Notes under the pieces: model-generated
The model's database searches: none
What the model saw: the letters and a program-made list of their open reading frames with translations, nothing else
Told to the model about the DNA's origin: nothing
Position numbers and translations under genes: made by a program
DNA from: Microbispora corallina
Lineage (GTDB): Bacteria > Actinomycetota > Actinomycetes > Streptosporangiales > Streptosporangiaceae
Length of the DNA stretch: 64,000 bases
Direction of reading: 5' to 3'
NCBI RefSeq assembly: GCF_016863035.1
Contig: NZ_BOOC01000031.1
Coordinates: forward strand, 1 to 64,000
In this document: positions 52,419-61,112 of the stretch, one piece after another
Numbering within the stretch: the stretch's first letter is position 1
Layout: every line of letters begins with the position of its first letter

Positions 52419-54542
52419 TCCGGGAGCCACCAGGGCGCCGCCCGTGGGGTGCTGGACCTGCACCGAGCCGGGAGATACGCAGTTGTTGGTGTACGAGACG
52501 GTGCCGGCGCTCAGCCCGGCCGCGCCGATGTACCACTGGGCCGAGCCCTGGTCCATGCCGAGCACGTTGGGCACCGTCGCCCGGCCCAGGGAGACCACCA
52601 GGTTGACCGGGCGGCCCGCCGGCCTCACGTACCACCAGTGCGGGCTCTGGTCGATGACGAGCCCGGCGGCGGTCGTGCTGGGCTGGTAGGTCACCGTACC
52701 GACCGTCAGGCCCGCGGCGACGACGGCGGCGCGCGCCGCCGCCTCGGTGGAGCCGAGGACGTACGGCACGACGCCTATCGACGTGCCGACCACGGAGGTG
52801 TCGGTGGGGACGGTGGTTCCGTCGGCGGTCACGTCGCACAGGCCGTCGGCGTTGCGGTCGCCGAGCACCAGGTGGTTGCCGGTGAGCGCGGACTGGTACA
52901 GGTACACGAACCGGCCGGCCAACCGGCTCGACTGGAACCACCAGGTGACACCGGTGGCGTGGAAGGTGTCGTTGACCTCGTCGCCGTCGAAGTCGCAGCT
53001 GGTACGGGCGTCGTCGATGGTGGTGCCGAGAACGCCCAACGTGGTGTCCGACTCGTGCATGCCGGTCTCGTTCTGCACCAGCGCCGGGGGATACTGGCAT
53101 CCGCCGGTGAAGCCGACGAACAGGCCGCAGTGGGCGAAGACGTTGTGCCGCACCTGCATCCCCTCCTTGCCCGCCTTCTCGTCCGAGGGAGTGCCGCGCA
53201 GTTTCACCGCTGGTCCGTGGACGTTCCACACGGTGTTGTACTCGACGTCGAAGTACTCCCCGGCGTCCCCGCTCTCGTAGGCGTCGTCCTTGTTGGAGCC
53301 GTGGACGTCGATGGCGTGGGTGGAGGCGACCCGGCTGTGGACTCCGCCGTTGGGCAGGATCAGATTGCGGTACAGCAGGTAGCCGGTGCCGGGCTGCCAG
53401 CCGGACGCGATGGAGTGCCGGTTGTAGTCGAACGCGTTCCGCTCGATCAGCGCCCAGCCGCCGTGGCTGGTCTCGACGCCGTAGCCTGCGGCGTGGCCGC
53501 AGCAGATGTCACCGGCCGGATGCTGGTCGTGATGGATGTAGTTGTCGTGGATCCACACCGTGGTGGCGTGCTCACCGGGGGCCGGCCTCCGCAGGATGTC
53601 CGGAGAGGGGCAGGCGCCGTCGACGTCGCATTCCTTGACCTCCACCCCGGCCCCGCGCCACAGGTAGATCTCGTTGTGGTCGATCTCCACGTTGGGCTTC
53701 ATCACCGTGATGCCCATGGAGTCCTGCTCACCCATGTTGTCGAACGGGTCGGTGCTCGACCCACCCCGCAGCCGGATCCCGCTGATCACCTCCTGGGAGA
53801 ACGGCGGGGCCGGGTTGGCCGGTCGCGGCACCACGAACAGGCTCCCCGGCTCGGTCGTGGTGAACAGCAGCGGCCCCGCCGGGTTGACGCTGCGATCGCC
53901 CGTGATCCAGGTGTTCGGCGCGACGGTGATCCCGTCCAGACCGCTCAGGTCGAGGCTCACATCGCCGGCCACGGTCACCTTCGTGCCCGGGGTCTCGACC
54001 GCCCGGACGAACTGCCGCCGCTGCTCGATGCTGTTGTCGGTAATCCGGACGGCGGCTGGGCCGCCCTCCGGCGGAGGTTCCGGATATGTGACCGTGATGT
54101 TCGCGGTCGCCAGCGGGAACTTCCCCACCGCCGAGGTCGCCCATACCCTCCACGGCAGGTTCCGCAGTGGGGTCACGCTCTTCGAGCCGCTAAGCGTGCC
54201 GACTCCGAGCATCACCCCTTGCGCGTTGTCGTTGTTCTGCGGGGTGTCCTCGCCCACGCTGAAGGTGGCGAGGGCGTTCCACCAGCAGTCGGGACCGGCG
54301 TTCACGGTCCAGTGAATTGTCGCGCTGTCAAGCCAGCTCACCGTCGTCTTGTCGAACGACAGGGACGCCGACGACTCGTTCAGGCACCGCTGCCACTGGT
54401 CGTCCGCGGACGCCGGCTGAGCGGCGACGACCGACGTGGTCAGCATCGTGGCGGCGAGCCCGACCGCCGCCCACCACCGGCTTGTACGGCGACGGTGGAC
54501 ACCGCGCGGCGGCCCGGGCCGCACCCGTCTCAGATGGAACAT
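52323..54542 (-). CDS. Secreted beta-helix protein with PASTA repeats
   Basis: A 739-residue exported protein. The N-terminus is very Arg-rich, then WWAAVGLAATMLTTSVVA and an AQPASA cleavage region. After a beta-sandwich-like segment (to about 160) comes a right-handed beta-helix with runs such as VEIDHNEIYLWRGAGVEV, TVWIHDNYIHH and FDVEYNTVWNVHGPAVKL. Two PASTA-like repeats follow (VVPYVLGSTEAAARA, ATVPNVLGMDQGSAQ), then a Gly-rich tail. AGGAG precedes the ATG at 54542. A polysaccharide-binding or lyase role on the cell surface is inference. Confidence 0.85.
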   Translation of the reverse strand: MFHLRRVRPGPPRGVHRRRTSRWWAAVGLAATMLTTSVVAAQPASADDQWQRCLNESSASLSFDKTTVSWLDSATIHWTVNAGPDCWWNALATFSVGEDTPQNNDNAQGVMLGVGTLSGSKSVTPLRNLPWRVWATSAVGKFPLATANITVTYPEPPPEGGPAAVRITDNSIEQRRQFVRAVETPGTKVTVAGDVSLDLSGLDGITVAPNTWITGDRSVNPAGPLLFTTTEPGSLFVVPRPANPAPPFSQEVISGIRLRGGSSTDPFDNMGEQDSMGITVMKPNVEIDHNEIYLWRGAGVEVKECDVDGACPSPDILRRPAPGEHATTVWIHDNYIHHDQHPAGDICCGHAAGYGVETSHGGWALIERNAFDYNRHSIASGWQPGTGYLLYRNLILPNGGVHSRVASTHAIDVHGSNKDDAYESGDAGEYFDVEYNTVWNVHGPAVKLRGTPSDEKAGKEGMQVRHNVFAHCGLFVGFTGGCQYPPALVQNETGMHESDTTLGVLGTTIDDARTSCDFDGDEVNDTFHATGVTWWFQSSRLAGRFVYLYQSALTGNHLVLGDRNADGLCDVTADGTTVPTDTSVVGTSIGVVPYVLGSTEAAARAAVVAAGLTVGTVTYQPSTTAAGLVIDQSPHWWYVRPAGRPVNLVVSLGRATVPNVLGMDQGSAQWYIGAAGLSAGTVSYTNNCVSPGSVQVQHPTGGALVAPGSTVDITLSTCDTTGGGGTPGGGGDKPPVREK

Positions 54543-54584
54543 GATCGCTCCTGTGTCTGCTCCAGCGACTGTCGCCGGGCAGAC

Positions 54585-54630
54585 GTTCCATCCGTTCCGT
54601 CGCGAACGGGTCGTGGAACGGGGGTGGAAC
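54585..54630 (-). promoter_or_regulatory. Heptamer repeats before beta-helix gene
   Basis: Read on the minus strand: GTTCCAC (from 54630), 4 bp, GTTCCAC (from 54619), 12 bp, ACGGAAC, 2 bp, ATGGAAC, then 42 bp to the ATG. The block before the metallophosphoesterase gene has the same order and nearly the same distances. Confidence 0.7.
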
Positions 54631-54640
54631 ACCCGTTTGC

Positions 54641-54913
54641 GTGTCGGCACGGAGCCCGCACACGAGGGAGTGCAGCACCAACAAGGACCAGATCTGGTTC
54701 GTCAGCGCCGCCGGCCGGGTGGACGGCAACCAGTTCGTGTGGCACATCTGGAACCTCGGCAGCCAACTGTGCATGTCGGTCGCCGGCGGGAGCACCGCCA
54801 ACGGCGCACTGGTCATCCAGCGCACCTGTAGCCAAGGCGACGCCGATCAGCTGTGGGTGCCGACTCCTGTCAGCAGCGGCGTGTGGGAACTCCATCCGTG
54901 GAGCGCCCTTTAG
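54641..54913 (+). pseudogene. Truncated ricin-B-type lectin fragment
   Basis: The frame reads CSTNKDQIWFVSAAGRV, then WNLGSQLCMSVAGGSTANGALVIQRTCSQGDADQLWVP. The Q-x-W ends and C-L-x-V pattern are those of ricin B-type carbohydrate-binding repeats. Only about one and a half repeats are present, with no signal peptide, ribosome binding site or enzyme part. It looks like the 3' remnant of a secreted lectin-domain enzyme, overlapping the beta-helix gene's upstream region. Confidence 0.6.
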
Positions 54914-54959
54914 AGGGGGCTGCTGATGTGCCACCGCGCCGCGCTCGAAGAGTGCCGCG

Positions 54960-57200
54960 TCAGGGCGTGCGGAGGCGGTGGGTCAGGCCGGTGTGACGCC
55001 GGCCGGCCCCCCGCGTCCGCACGGCCTGGGCCAGGGCCCGGCGCGACCCGACCACGACGACGAGCTTCCTGGCCCGCGTGATGGCCGTGTAGAGCAGGTT
55101 GCGCTGCAGCATCATCCAGGCGCTGGTCGCCAGCGGGATCACCACGGCGGGGTACTCGCTGCCCTGGGAGCGGTGGATGCTGACGGCGTAGGCGTGGGCC
55201 AGCTCGTCGAGCTCGTCGAAGGAGTAGTCGACGCTCTCGTCCTCGTCGGTCAGGACGGTGAGCCTGCTCTCCTCCGGAGACATGCCGGTCACCACCCCGA
55301 CCGTCCCGTTGAACACCCCTGCCGCGCCCTTGTCGTAGTTGTTGCGCAGCTGGGTCACCTTGTCGCCGACGCGGAACACCCGGCCGCCGTACCGCCGTTC
55401 GGGCATGCCCTCCCGCGACGGCGTCAGCGCCTCCTGCAGCGCGACGTTGAGCGCGCCCGCGCCCGCGGCGCCGCGGTGCATCGGGGCGAGGACCTGCACG
55501 TCGCGCCGCGGGTTGAGGCCGAACTTGGCGGGGATCCGCCGGGCCACCACGTCGACCGTCAGCGCCGCGATCTCCTCGGGCTCCTCGCAGGGGAACAGGA
55601 AGAAGTCGGGGAACTCCCGCACCAGCGGCGCCTGCCCGGTGTTCACCCGGTGGGCGTTGACCACCACGCCCGACTCCTGGGCCTGGCGGAAGATCTGCGT
55701 CAGCCGCACCCGGGGGATCTCCGGGGCGGCCAGCAGATCGCGCAGCACCTCCCCCGCGCCGACCGAGGGAAGCTGGTCGACGTCGCCGACGAACAGCAGG
55801 TGCGCGCCGGGCGCGACAGCCTTGGCGAGCTTGTTGGCCAGCAGCAGGTCGAGCATCGAGGCCTCGTCGACCACGACCAGGTCGGCGTCGAGCGGGTTGT
55901 CCCTGTCGAAGGTCGCGTCGCCGCCGGGCCGCAGCTGGAGCAGCCGGTGGACGGTCGTGGCCTCGTGGCCCGTCAGCTCCGCCAGCCGCTTGGCCGCCCG
56001 GCCGGTGGGCGCGGCGAGGATCACCTTGGCCCGCTTGGCCCGGGCCAGCGTCACGATCGAGCGGACCGTGAAGCTCTTGCCGCAGCCCGGCCCTCCGGTC
56101 AGCACGGCCACCTTCTCCGTCAGCGCCAGCCGTACGGCCTCGGCCTGCTCGGGGGCGAGGTCGGCGCCGGTGCGGCCGCTCAGCCAGCCGAGCGCGGCCG
56201 GCCAGTCGACCCGGGCGAAGGCGCCGAGCCGGTCGTGCCCGGACGACAGCAGGCCGCGCAGCGTCCCCGCGAGCGACAGCTCGGCCCGGTGGAAGGGCAC
56301 CAGGTAGATCGCCGGCACCGTGTTCTCGCCGCCCTCGCCGGCCGGGACCTCCTCGCGGACCACCCCCTCCTCCGCGACGAGCTCCTCCAGGCAGGACGCC
56401 GTCAGGTCGGCAGGCACCTCGAGGATCTTGACGGCGTCGGCGACCAGGTTGGGGGCGGGCAGGTAGCAGTGCCCGTCGTCGGCGGCCTGCGACAGCGTGT
56501 AGCGCAGGCCGGCCTTGACCCGCTCGGGGCTGTCGTGCGGGATGCCCACGGCCTGCGCGATCGTGTCGGCCGTCTTGAAGCCGATGCCCCACACGTCGTC
56601 GGCCAGCCGGTACGGCTCGGTGCGCACGACGTCGACGGAGCCCTCGCCGTACTGCTTGAAGATGCGCACCGCGATCGAGGTGGACACTCCCACACCCTGG
56701 AGGAAGATCATCACCTCCTTGATGATCTTCTGCTCCTCCCAGGCGGCCCCGATCATCTTGGTGCGCTTGGGGCCGAGGCCCGGGACCTCGACCAGCCGTC
56801 CCGGCTCCTCCTCGATGACGCGCAGCGTGTCGGTGCCGAAATGATCGACGATCCGCTCCGCCATCTTGGGCCCGATGCCCTTGATCAGCCCCGACCCCAG
56901 GTAGCGCTGGATGCCCTGGATCGTCGCCGGCAGGACCGTGCTGTACGACCAGACCTCGAACTGCCTGCCGTACCTCGGGTGGGACCCCCACCGGCCGGTC
57001 AGCCGCAGCGACTCGCCGACCTGGGCCCCGAGCAGCGGCCCGACGACCGTGAGCAGGTCGTTTCCCGAGCGCTCGGTCGCCACCCGGGCGATCGTATAGC
57101 CCGTCTCCTCGTTCGCGTACGTGATCCGTTCGAGCACCGCGGTCAGTTCGGTGCCGGGCGGCCTGGCGGGACCGCCGGGAGGGGTGGTCATGGGTGGCAT
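54960..57200 (-). CDS. recD2: RecD2-type ATP-dependent DNA helicase
   Basis: A 746-residue SF1 helicase acting 5' to 3'. The N-terminal part has the OB-like segment and tandem helix-hairpin-helix motifs (GIGPKMAERIVDHFG, VPGLGPKRTKMIG) typical of RecD2. Walker A is GGPGCGKS near residue 372; motif II VVDEAS, motif III GDVDQLPSVGAGEVL, and the C-terminal SIHRSQGSEYP and YTAITRARK follow. It likely works in DNA repair without RecBC. ATG at 57200 is used, with another at 57191. The first 15 residues resemble the start of the upstream neighbour. Confidence 0.95.
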   Translation of the reverse strand: MPPMTTPPGGPARPPGTELTAVLERITYANEETGYTIARVATERSGNDLLTVVGPLLGAQVGESLRLTGRWGSHPRYGRQFEVWSYSTVLPATIQGIQRYLGSGLIKGIGPKMAERIVDHFGTDTLRVIEEEPGRLVEVPGLGPKRTKMIGAAWEEQKIIKEVMIFLQGVGVSTSIAVRIFKQYGEGSVDVVRTEPYRLADDVWGIGFKTADTIAQAVGIPHDSPERVKAGLRYTLSQAADDGHCYLPAPNLVADAVKILEVPADLTASCLEELVAEEGVVREEVPAGEGGENTVPAIYLVPFHRAELSLAGTLRGLLSSGHDRLGAFARVDWPAALGWLSGRTGADLAPEQAEAVRLALTEKVAVLTGGPGCGKSFTVRSIVTLARAKRAKVILAAPTGRAAKRLAELTGHEATTVHRLLQLRPGGDATFDRDNPLDADLVVVDEASMLDLLLANKLAKAVAPGAHLLFVGDVDQLPSVGAGEVLRDLLAAPEIPRVRLTQIFRQAQESGVVVNAHRVNTGQAPLVREFPDFFLFPCEEPEEIAALTVDVVARRIPAKFGLNPRRDVQVLAPMHRGAAGAGALNVALQEALTPSREGMPERRYGGRVFRVGDKVTQLRNNYDKGAAGVFNGTVGVVTGMSPEESRLTVLTDEDESVDYSFDELDELAHAYAVSIHRSQGSEYPAVVIPLATSAWMMLQRNLLYTAITRARKLVVVVGSRRALAQAVRTRGAGRRHTGLTHRLRTP

Positions 57201-57249
57201 TCTCCCTCAGCGCGTACGGCGACGGGCGCGACCAGCGGGCGCGCCCGGG

Positions 57250-58128
57250 CTACCAGGCCTGGGCCCAGGCAGGGGACGGCAGGGGTTCGGGGGTCAGCTC
57301 GCGCAGGTCCTGGGACCATGTCTCCGTCCACACTCCGGACCGCTGCTCCATGATCTTGACCATCCCGTCACGGGTGGCCATCAGCAGCCGACCCTCCTCG
57401 TCCCAGTCCGCCCAGGCCGCCTCGGGCAGCGGCGTGAGATCGCCGTCGTCCTCCTCCCGTAGGTAACTGACCTGTACGCCCTCGATTCCGTGCCTTCGGA
57501 AGTCGGTCCCGGTATGGGCCAGCACCAGCGCGCGGTCGCCGCCCGGCCGAACGCGCGCGATGAGTACGGCCTCACGCAACTCGGGGGGCATTCGCTCCGC
57601 CACGCCTTCGGCCAGGGGGCGCCAGCCGCGTCTGTACTCGTTCTGCAGGTCCCGATGGACCCAGTCGAGGGTGAGGTCCTCCACGACAGCGCCATGGGGG
57701 TAGCTGCCGTGAAAGGGCTTCTTGCCCATCGAAGCCCGGATCGTCAGGCCGTTGTCCGGGGCGAACTCGCAGCCGCCGGTCCAGGTGCCGAAGGTGCGCC
57801 AGGCCACCAGCGCGGTAAGCCACGGCACCTTGGACACGGCGAAATACGTGGTCCACGGTGACGGCCCGTGCCCGAGCGCGAAGTACCCGAGGAGCTTTCC
57901 GTCCGGCGAAATGTCACACCGGCGCGGGTACAGCGTCCCGCGAAGCCAGGCGCCCGGCCTCACCTCACGGCTCCGCAGGTCCCACTCCAGCAGATGCCAC
58001 CAGCCGGCCGGACCGCGGCGCATGATCAGTGCGACGGGCGCCGCCCTGGCGACAAGTACGTGCAGGCGGCAGGGCGGTGCGGAGCTGGCCCCGGGCTGCC
58101 CGCCGGAAGGGGTGGTCATGCAGGGCAT
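57250..58128 (-). CDS. Conserved hypothetical protein
   Basis: A 292-residue soluble protein with no known domain that I can name. It contains VLVARAAPVALIMRRGPAGWWHLLEWD, RGTLYPRRCDISPDGKLLGYFAL and, near the end, TRDGMVKIMEQRSGVW. The SPDGK and WxxWDEEGRLLMAT phrases suggest a beta-propeller-like fold. The ATG is at 58128 or 58119; its 5' end (MPCMTTPSGG) resembles that of recD2 (MPPMTTPPGG) at DNA level. It lies 49 bp upstream of recD2 on the same strand. Confidence 0.7.
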   Translation of the reverse strand: MPCMTTPSGGQPGASSAPPCRLHVLVARAAPVALIMRRGPAGWWHLLEWDLRSREVRPGAWLRGTLYPRRCDISPDGKLLGYFALGHGPSPWTTYFAVSKVPWLTALVAWRTFGTWTGGCEFAPDNGLTIRASMGKKPFHGSYPHGAVVEDLTLDWVHRDLQNEYRRGWRPLAEGVAERMPPELREAVLIARVRPGGDRALVLAHTGTDFRRHGIEGVQVSYLREEDDGDLTPLPEAAWADWDEEGRLLMATRDGMVKIMEQRSGVWTETWSQDLRELTPEPLPSPAWAQAW

Positions 58129-58225
58129 TGTCCCGCAGCCGCGGCGCCGCGTCCCGCGTCCGATCGCCTGCTGTGCCGCCGATCGGCGCTAGCCTGGTCT
58201 GATCGTCGAGCGGGAGGGACGGACG

Positions 58226-59578
58226 ATGGTTCTGGAGGGTACGGCGCGGGCGCTGCTGCGCCGGCTGGCGGCGGAGCAGGCCCAGCAGCGGGTGCCGTCG
58301 ATGGTGGCGGCCCTCGTCCGGGGCGGCGAGACCGTGTGGTTCGGCGCGCGCGGGCGGGTGGACGGCGAGCCGCCGACCGAGCGCACCCAGTACCGCGTCG
58401 GGTCCATCACCAAGACCTTCGTCGCCACCATGGTCATGCGGCTGCGCGACGAGGGCCTGGTCGACCTGCTCGACCCGCTCGGCAAGCACGTCCCCGGCAC
58501 GCCGCTGGGCGACGTCACGATCGCGCAGCTGCTGTCGCACACCAGCGGCGCCACCGCCGAGTCGCCGGGCGCGTGGTGGGAGCGCACCCCCGGCGCGCCG
58601 GCGGCCGACATGCTCGCCGCGCTCGGGCCGGAGTCGGTCCGGCACCGCCCCGGCCGCCGCTACCACTACTCCAACCTGGGGTACGCCCTGCTCGGCGAGC
58701 TGGTCGCGCGCAAGCGGTCGGCGCCCTGGGAGCGGGCGGTCCGCGAGGAGATCCTCGAACCGCTCGGCATGCGCGACACCACGACGCGTCCGCGCGCCCC
58801 CCACGCCACCGGCTTCGCGGTGCACCCGTGGGCCGACGTCCTGCTGCCTGAGCCGGAGAACGACCACGGCGCGATGGCCCCCGCCGGGCAGCTGTGGTCC
58901 ACCGCCGCCGACCTCGCCCGCTGGGCCGCGTTCGTCGCCGGCGACACCGGCGGCGTGCTGCGGCCCGAGACCCTGGCCGAGATGCGCGAGCCCGCCGCCG
59001 TGGAGGACGCCGACGTCTGGACCCGCGGGTACGGCCTCGGCCTGCAGCTCGCCCGGCACGCCGGCCCCGGCGGGCCCCGGCGGCTGGCCGGTCACACCGG
59101 GTCGATGCCCGGCTTCCTGGCCACGCTGTGGGCCGACCCCGCCGACGGCGTCGCCGTCCTCTGGATGGCCAACACCACCTCGGGCGTGCGGGGCGGCTTC
59201 GAGACCGACCTGCTCGACATCCTCGCCAAGCGCGAGCCGCCGCTGCCCGCCGAGTGGGTCCCCACACCGGTCGACGACGACCTGCTGTCCCTGACCGGGC
59301 CGTGGTACTGGGGGCCCACGCCGTACATGCTGCGCCTGCTGCCGCGGCGCGGCCTGTCGCTCACGCCGGTCAACGGGCAGGGGCGGGCCTCGCGGTTCGC
59401 CGCGCAGGCCGACGGCACCTGGCTGGGCCTCGACGGCTACTACGCCGGCGAGACCCTCCAGGTCGTCCGCTCCCCCGGTGGCGTCCACCTCGACATCAAC
59501 ACGTTCGTCTTCACCCGCGAGCCGTACGACCCGGCTGTGCCGGTGCCGGGCGGGGTCGACGCCGACGGCTGGCGGTGA
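58226..59578 (+). CDS. Serine beta-lactamase/penicillin-binding-like hydrolase
   Basis: A 450-residue class C beta-lactamase-fold protein. SITK (Ser60, Lys63), YSN (about 148) and HTG in GHTGSMPG (about 290, in place of KTG) form the active site. A C-terminal lipocalin-like domain begins around residue 345 (LTGPWYWGPTPYMLRLLP). No signal peptide is visible, so a cytoplasmic esterase or peptidase is more likely than a true beta-lactamase. The ATG at 58226 follows a short spacer divergent from the hypothetical gene. Confidence 0.9.
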   Translation: MVLEGTARALLRRLAAEQAQQRVPSMVAALVRGGETVWFGARGRVDGEPPTERTQYRVGSITKTFVATMVMRLRDEGLVDLLDPLGKHVPGTPLGDVTIAQLLSHTSGATAESPGAWWERTPGAPAADMLAALGPESVRHRPGRRYHYSNLGYALLGELVARKRSAPWERAVREEILEPLGMRDTTTRPRAPHATGFAVHPWADVLLPEPENDHGAMAPAGQLWSTAADLARWAAFVAGDTGGVLRPETLAEMREPAAVEDADVWTRGYGLGLQLARHAGPGGPRRLAGHTGSMPGFLATLWADPADGVAVLWMANTTSGVRGGFETDLLDILAKREPPLPAEWVPTPVDDDLLSLTGPWYWGPTPYMLRLLPRRGLSLTPVNGQGRASRFAAQADGTWLGLDGYYAGETLQVVRSPGGVHLDINTFVFTREPYDPAVPVPGGVDADGWR

Positions 59579-59600
59579 CGGAGGCGGCGCCGTACCTGGG

Positions 59601-60302
59601 TCACCAGGGCAGGTCGCCGGCCCTGTCGGAGAAGGTGCCGGTCGGCCCGTCCGGGCCGATCGTCGCCAGGCGCACGATCGCGTCGGCGCCCTCCTCGACT
59701 GACTGGATGCCGGGCCCGCTCATCCCGTGCAGGCCGGTCGCGGTGAAGCCCGGTTCGGCCGCGTTCACGCGGACTTCGGGCAGCCCCTTGGCGTACTGCA
59801 CGGTGAGCATGTTGACCGCGGCCTTCGACGCCGCGTAGACGGGCAGGGACCACGCGGACTCGCCGCGCCGGGCGTCGGTGACGATCCCGAACCCGCCCAG
59901 CCCGCTGCTGACGTTCACCATCACCGGTGCGGCGGAGGCGCGCAGCAGCGGCAGGAACGCGTGGGTCGTCCGGATCACACCGAGGACGTTCACGTCGAAC
60001 ACGGGGCGCGCCTCGGCGGCCCCGGCCTCCTCGGGCGTCATCATGCCCTCGAAGACGCCCGCGTTGTTGACCAGCACGTCGAGCCTCCCCTCCCGCTCGC
60101 CGAGCTCGGCCGCCGCCGCGGCGACGGAGTCGTCGTCGGTCACGTCCAGCCGCAGCCACCGGGCGCCGAGGTCGGCGGCCGCGGTACGGCCCCGCTCCGC
60201 GTCCCGCGCGCCGAGGTAGACGGCGTGGCCGAGGGCGGTGAGACGGCGGCCGGTCTCGCGCCCCAGGCCCCTGGTGCCGCCGGTGATGAGGGTGATGGTC
60301 AT
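59601..60302 (-). CDS. Short-chain dehydrogenase/reductase
   Basis: A 233-residue classical SDR: TGGTRGLG cofactor loop (residues 7-14), NNAG near 85, catalytic Ser in VNVSSGLGG and YAASK. The acidic Asp in RLDVTDDDS suits adenine-ring contacts. The Arg-rich end of the first sheet (GARDAERGR) suggests NADP(H). Substrate unknown. It is convergent with the serine hydrolase gene. Confidence 0.92.
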   Translation of the reverse strand: MTITLITGGTRGLGRETGRRLTALGHAVYLGARDAERGRTAAADLGARWLRLDVTDDDSVAAAAAELGEREGRLDVLVNNAGVFEGMMTPEEAGAAEARPVFDVNVLGVIRTTHAFLPLLRASAAPVMVNVSSGLGGFGIVTDARRGESAWSLPVYAASKAAVNMLTVQYAKGLPEVRVNAAEPGFTATGLHGMSGPGIQSVEEGADAIVRLATIGPDGPTGTFSDRAGDLPW

Positions 60303-60853
60303 CGTGATGCCTTTCGCGTCGGATGCCGGGTTACGGGTGAGAGCCTCGGCCCGTACGCGAGGGCGTGGGTAGGCCCCTGTCTTCCTGGGGCCGGCGGGGA
60401 CAGTCAGCCGGGGTGACCTGGTGGGACGCGTGCCGTAGCCGTTACCCGTTCCGTAAAGGATTCGGCCCCCGCCGGGCGGCGCCGAGGGCTGGTGGCGTCC
60501 GGATCCGGCGAGGGGCCGGCGACCGGCGCCGCGATCACCGGCCGGAAAGTCGTCTCACAGTTCGGACACGCAGAATCCCGGAAAATGGGACGGCTGAGGG
60601 TGGCGCGCATCGGTGGCCTTACCTGGCCGCCGGCGGAAATCCCGGCCGTACCGGCCATGGCGCCGGCCGGCAGGACGCCGGCCGGGCTCCGGAGGCACTG
60701 GATGTCGTGGCGGCCGTCCATGATCGCTATGCGGGTCGCACGGGTATTCCCCCTGCCGCCGTCCGCCGGACGCGTGCCGCCACCCCGTCCGAGGGACGGG
60801 TTTGCGGGAGAGTTTGCAGACCCTATCGCACGTAAAACCCGACTTGTCCTTAC
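60303..60853. other. 550-bp spacer, no gene supported
   Basis: Several frames are open here because of the base composition, but none has a ribosome binding site and recognisable sequence. It contains GC-rich inverted repeats around 60640-60690. The SDR promoter must be at its left end. Confidence 0.55.
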
Positions 60854-60882
60854 TTGACCGGTTTCGGTGTAGCTATTACCTT
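60854..60882 (+). promoter_or_regulatory. Promoter of riboswitch-CHAP transcript
   Basis: TTGACC at 60854-60859 and TACCTT at 60877-60882 are 17 bp apart, a plausible vegetative promoter about 75 bp before the riboswitch. Confidence 0.5.
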
Positions 60883-60964
60883 TTAGGCAGCTCAGGGCAT
60901 ACCTGTCCAATTCTCGGTCAAGGGTGCCCACCTCAAGACCGACGCGGCCTCCCGGCTCCGGGAT

Positions 60965-61086
60965 GCCGCCCGGCCGTCGAGTCCGCGTCCGCGCGGAGCC
61001 GGGGACCCACCTCTCCTGGGGTGAATCGGCACCTGTGCCGTAGGGCCACTTCCAGCCCGAACCCGTCAGCTAACCCGGTAGGCGGC
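60965..61086 (+). ncRNA. ydaO/yuaA-type c-di-AMP riboswitch
   Basis: The leader carries the conserved core of this class: GGGGACCCA, GGGGTGAATCGG, AGGGCCACTTCC and the long 3' block CCCGAACCCGTCAGCTAACC followed by GGTAGGCGGC. The first helix can form between GCCGCC (60965-60970) and GGCGGC (61081-61086). ydaO riboswitches bind cyclic di-AMP and usually turn expression off; in actinobacteria they often precede cell-wall hydrolase genes, as here. Confidence 0.93.
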
Positions 61087-61112
61087 AAGGAAGCAAGGGA
61101 GTAGACCCCAGC

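Noticed and set aside
60303..60853. Gene or second structured RNA before the riboswitch
   Set aside because: GC-rich inverted repeats occur, but no conserved RNA class is recognisable and no frame has supporting signals.
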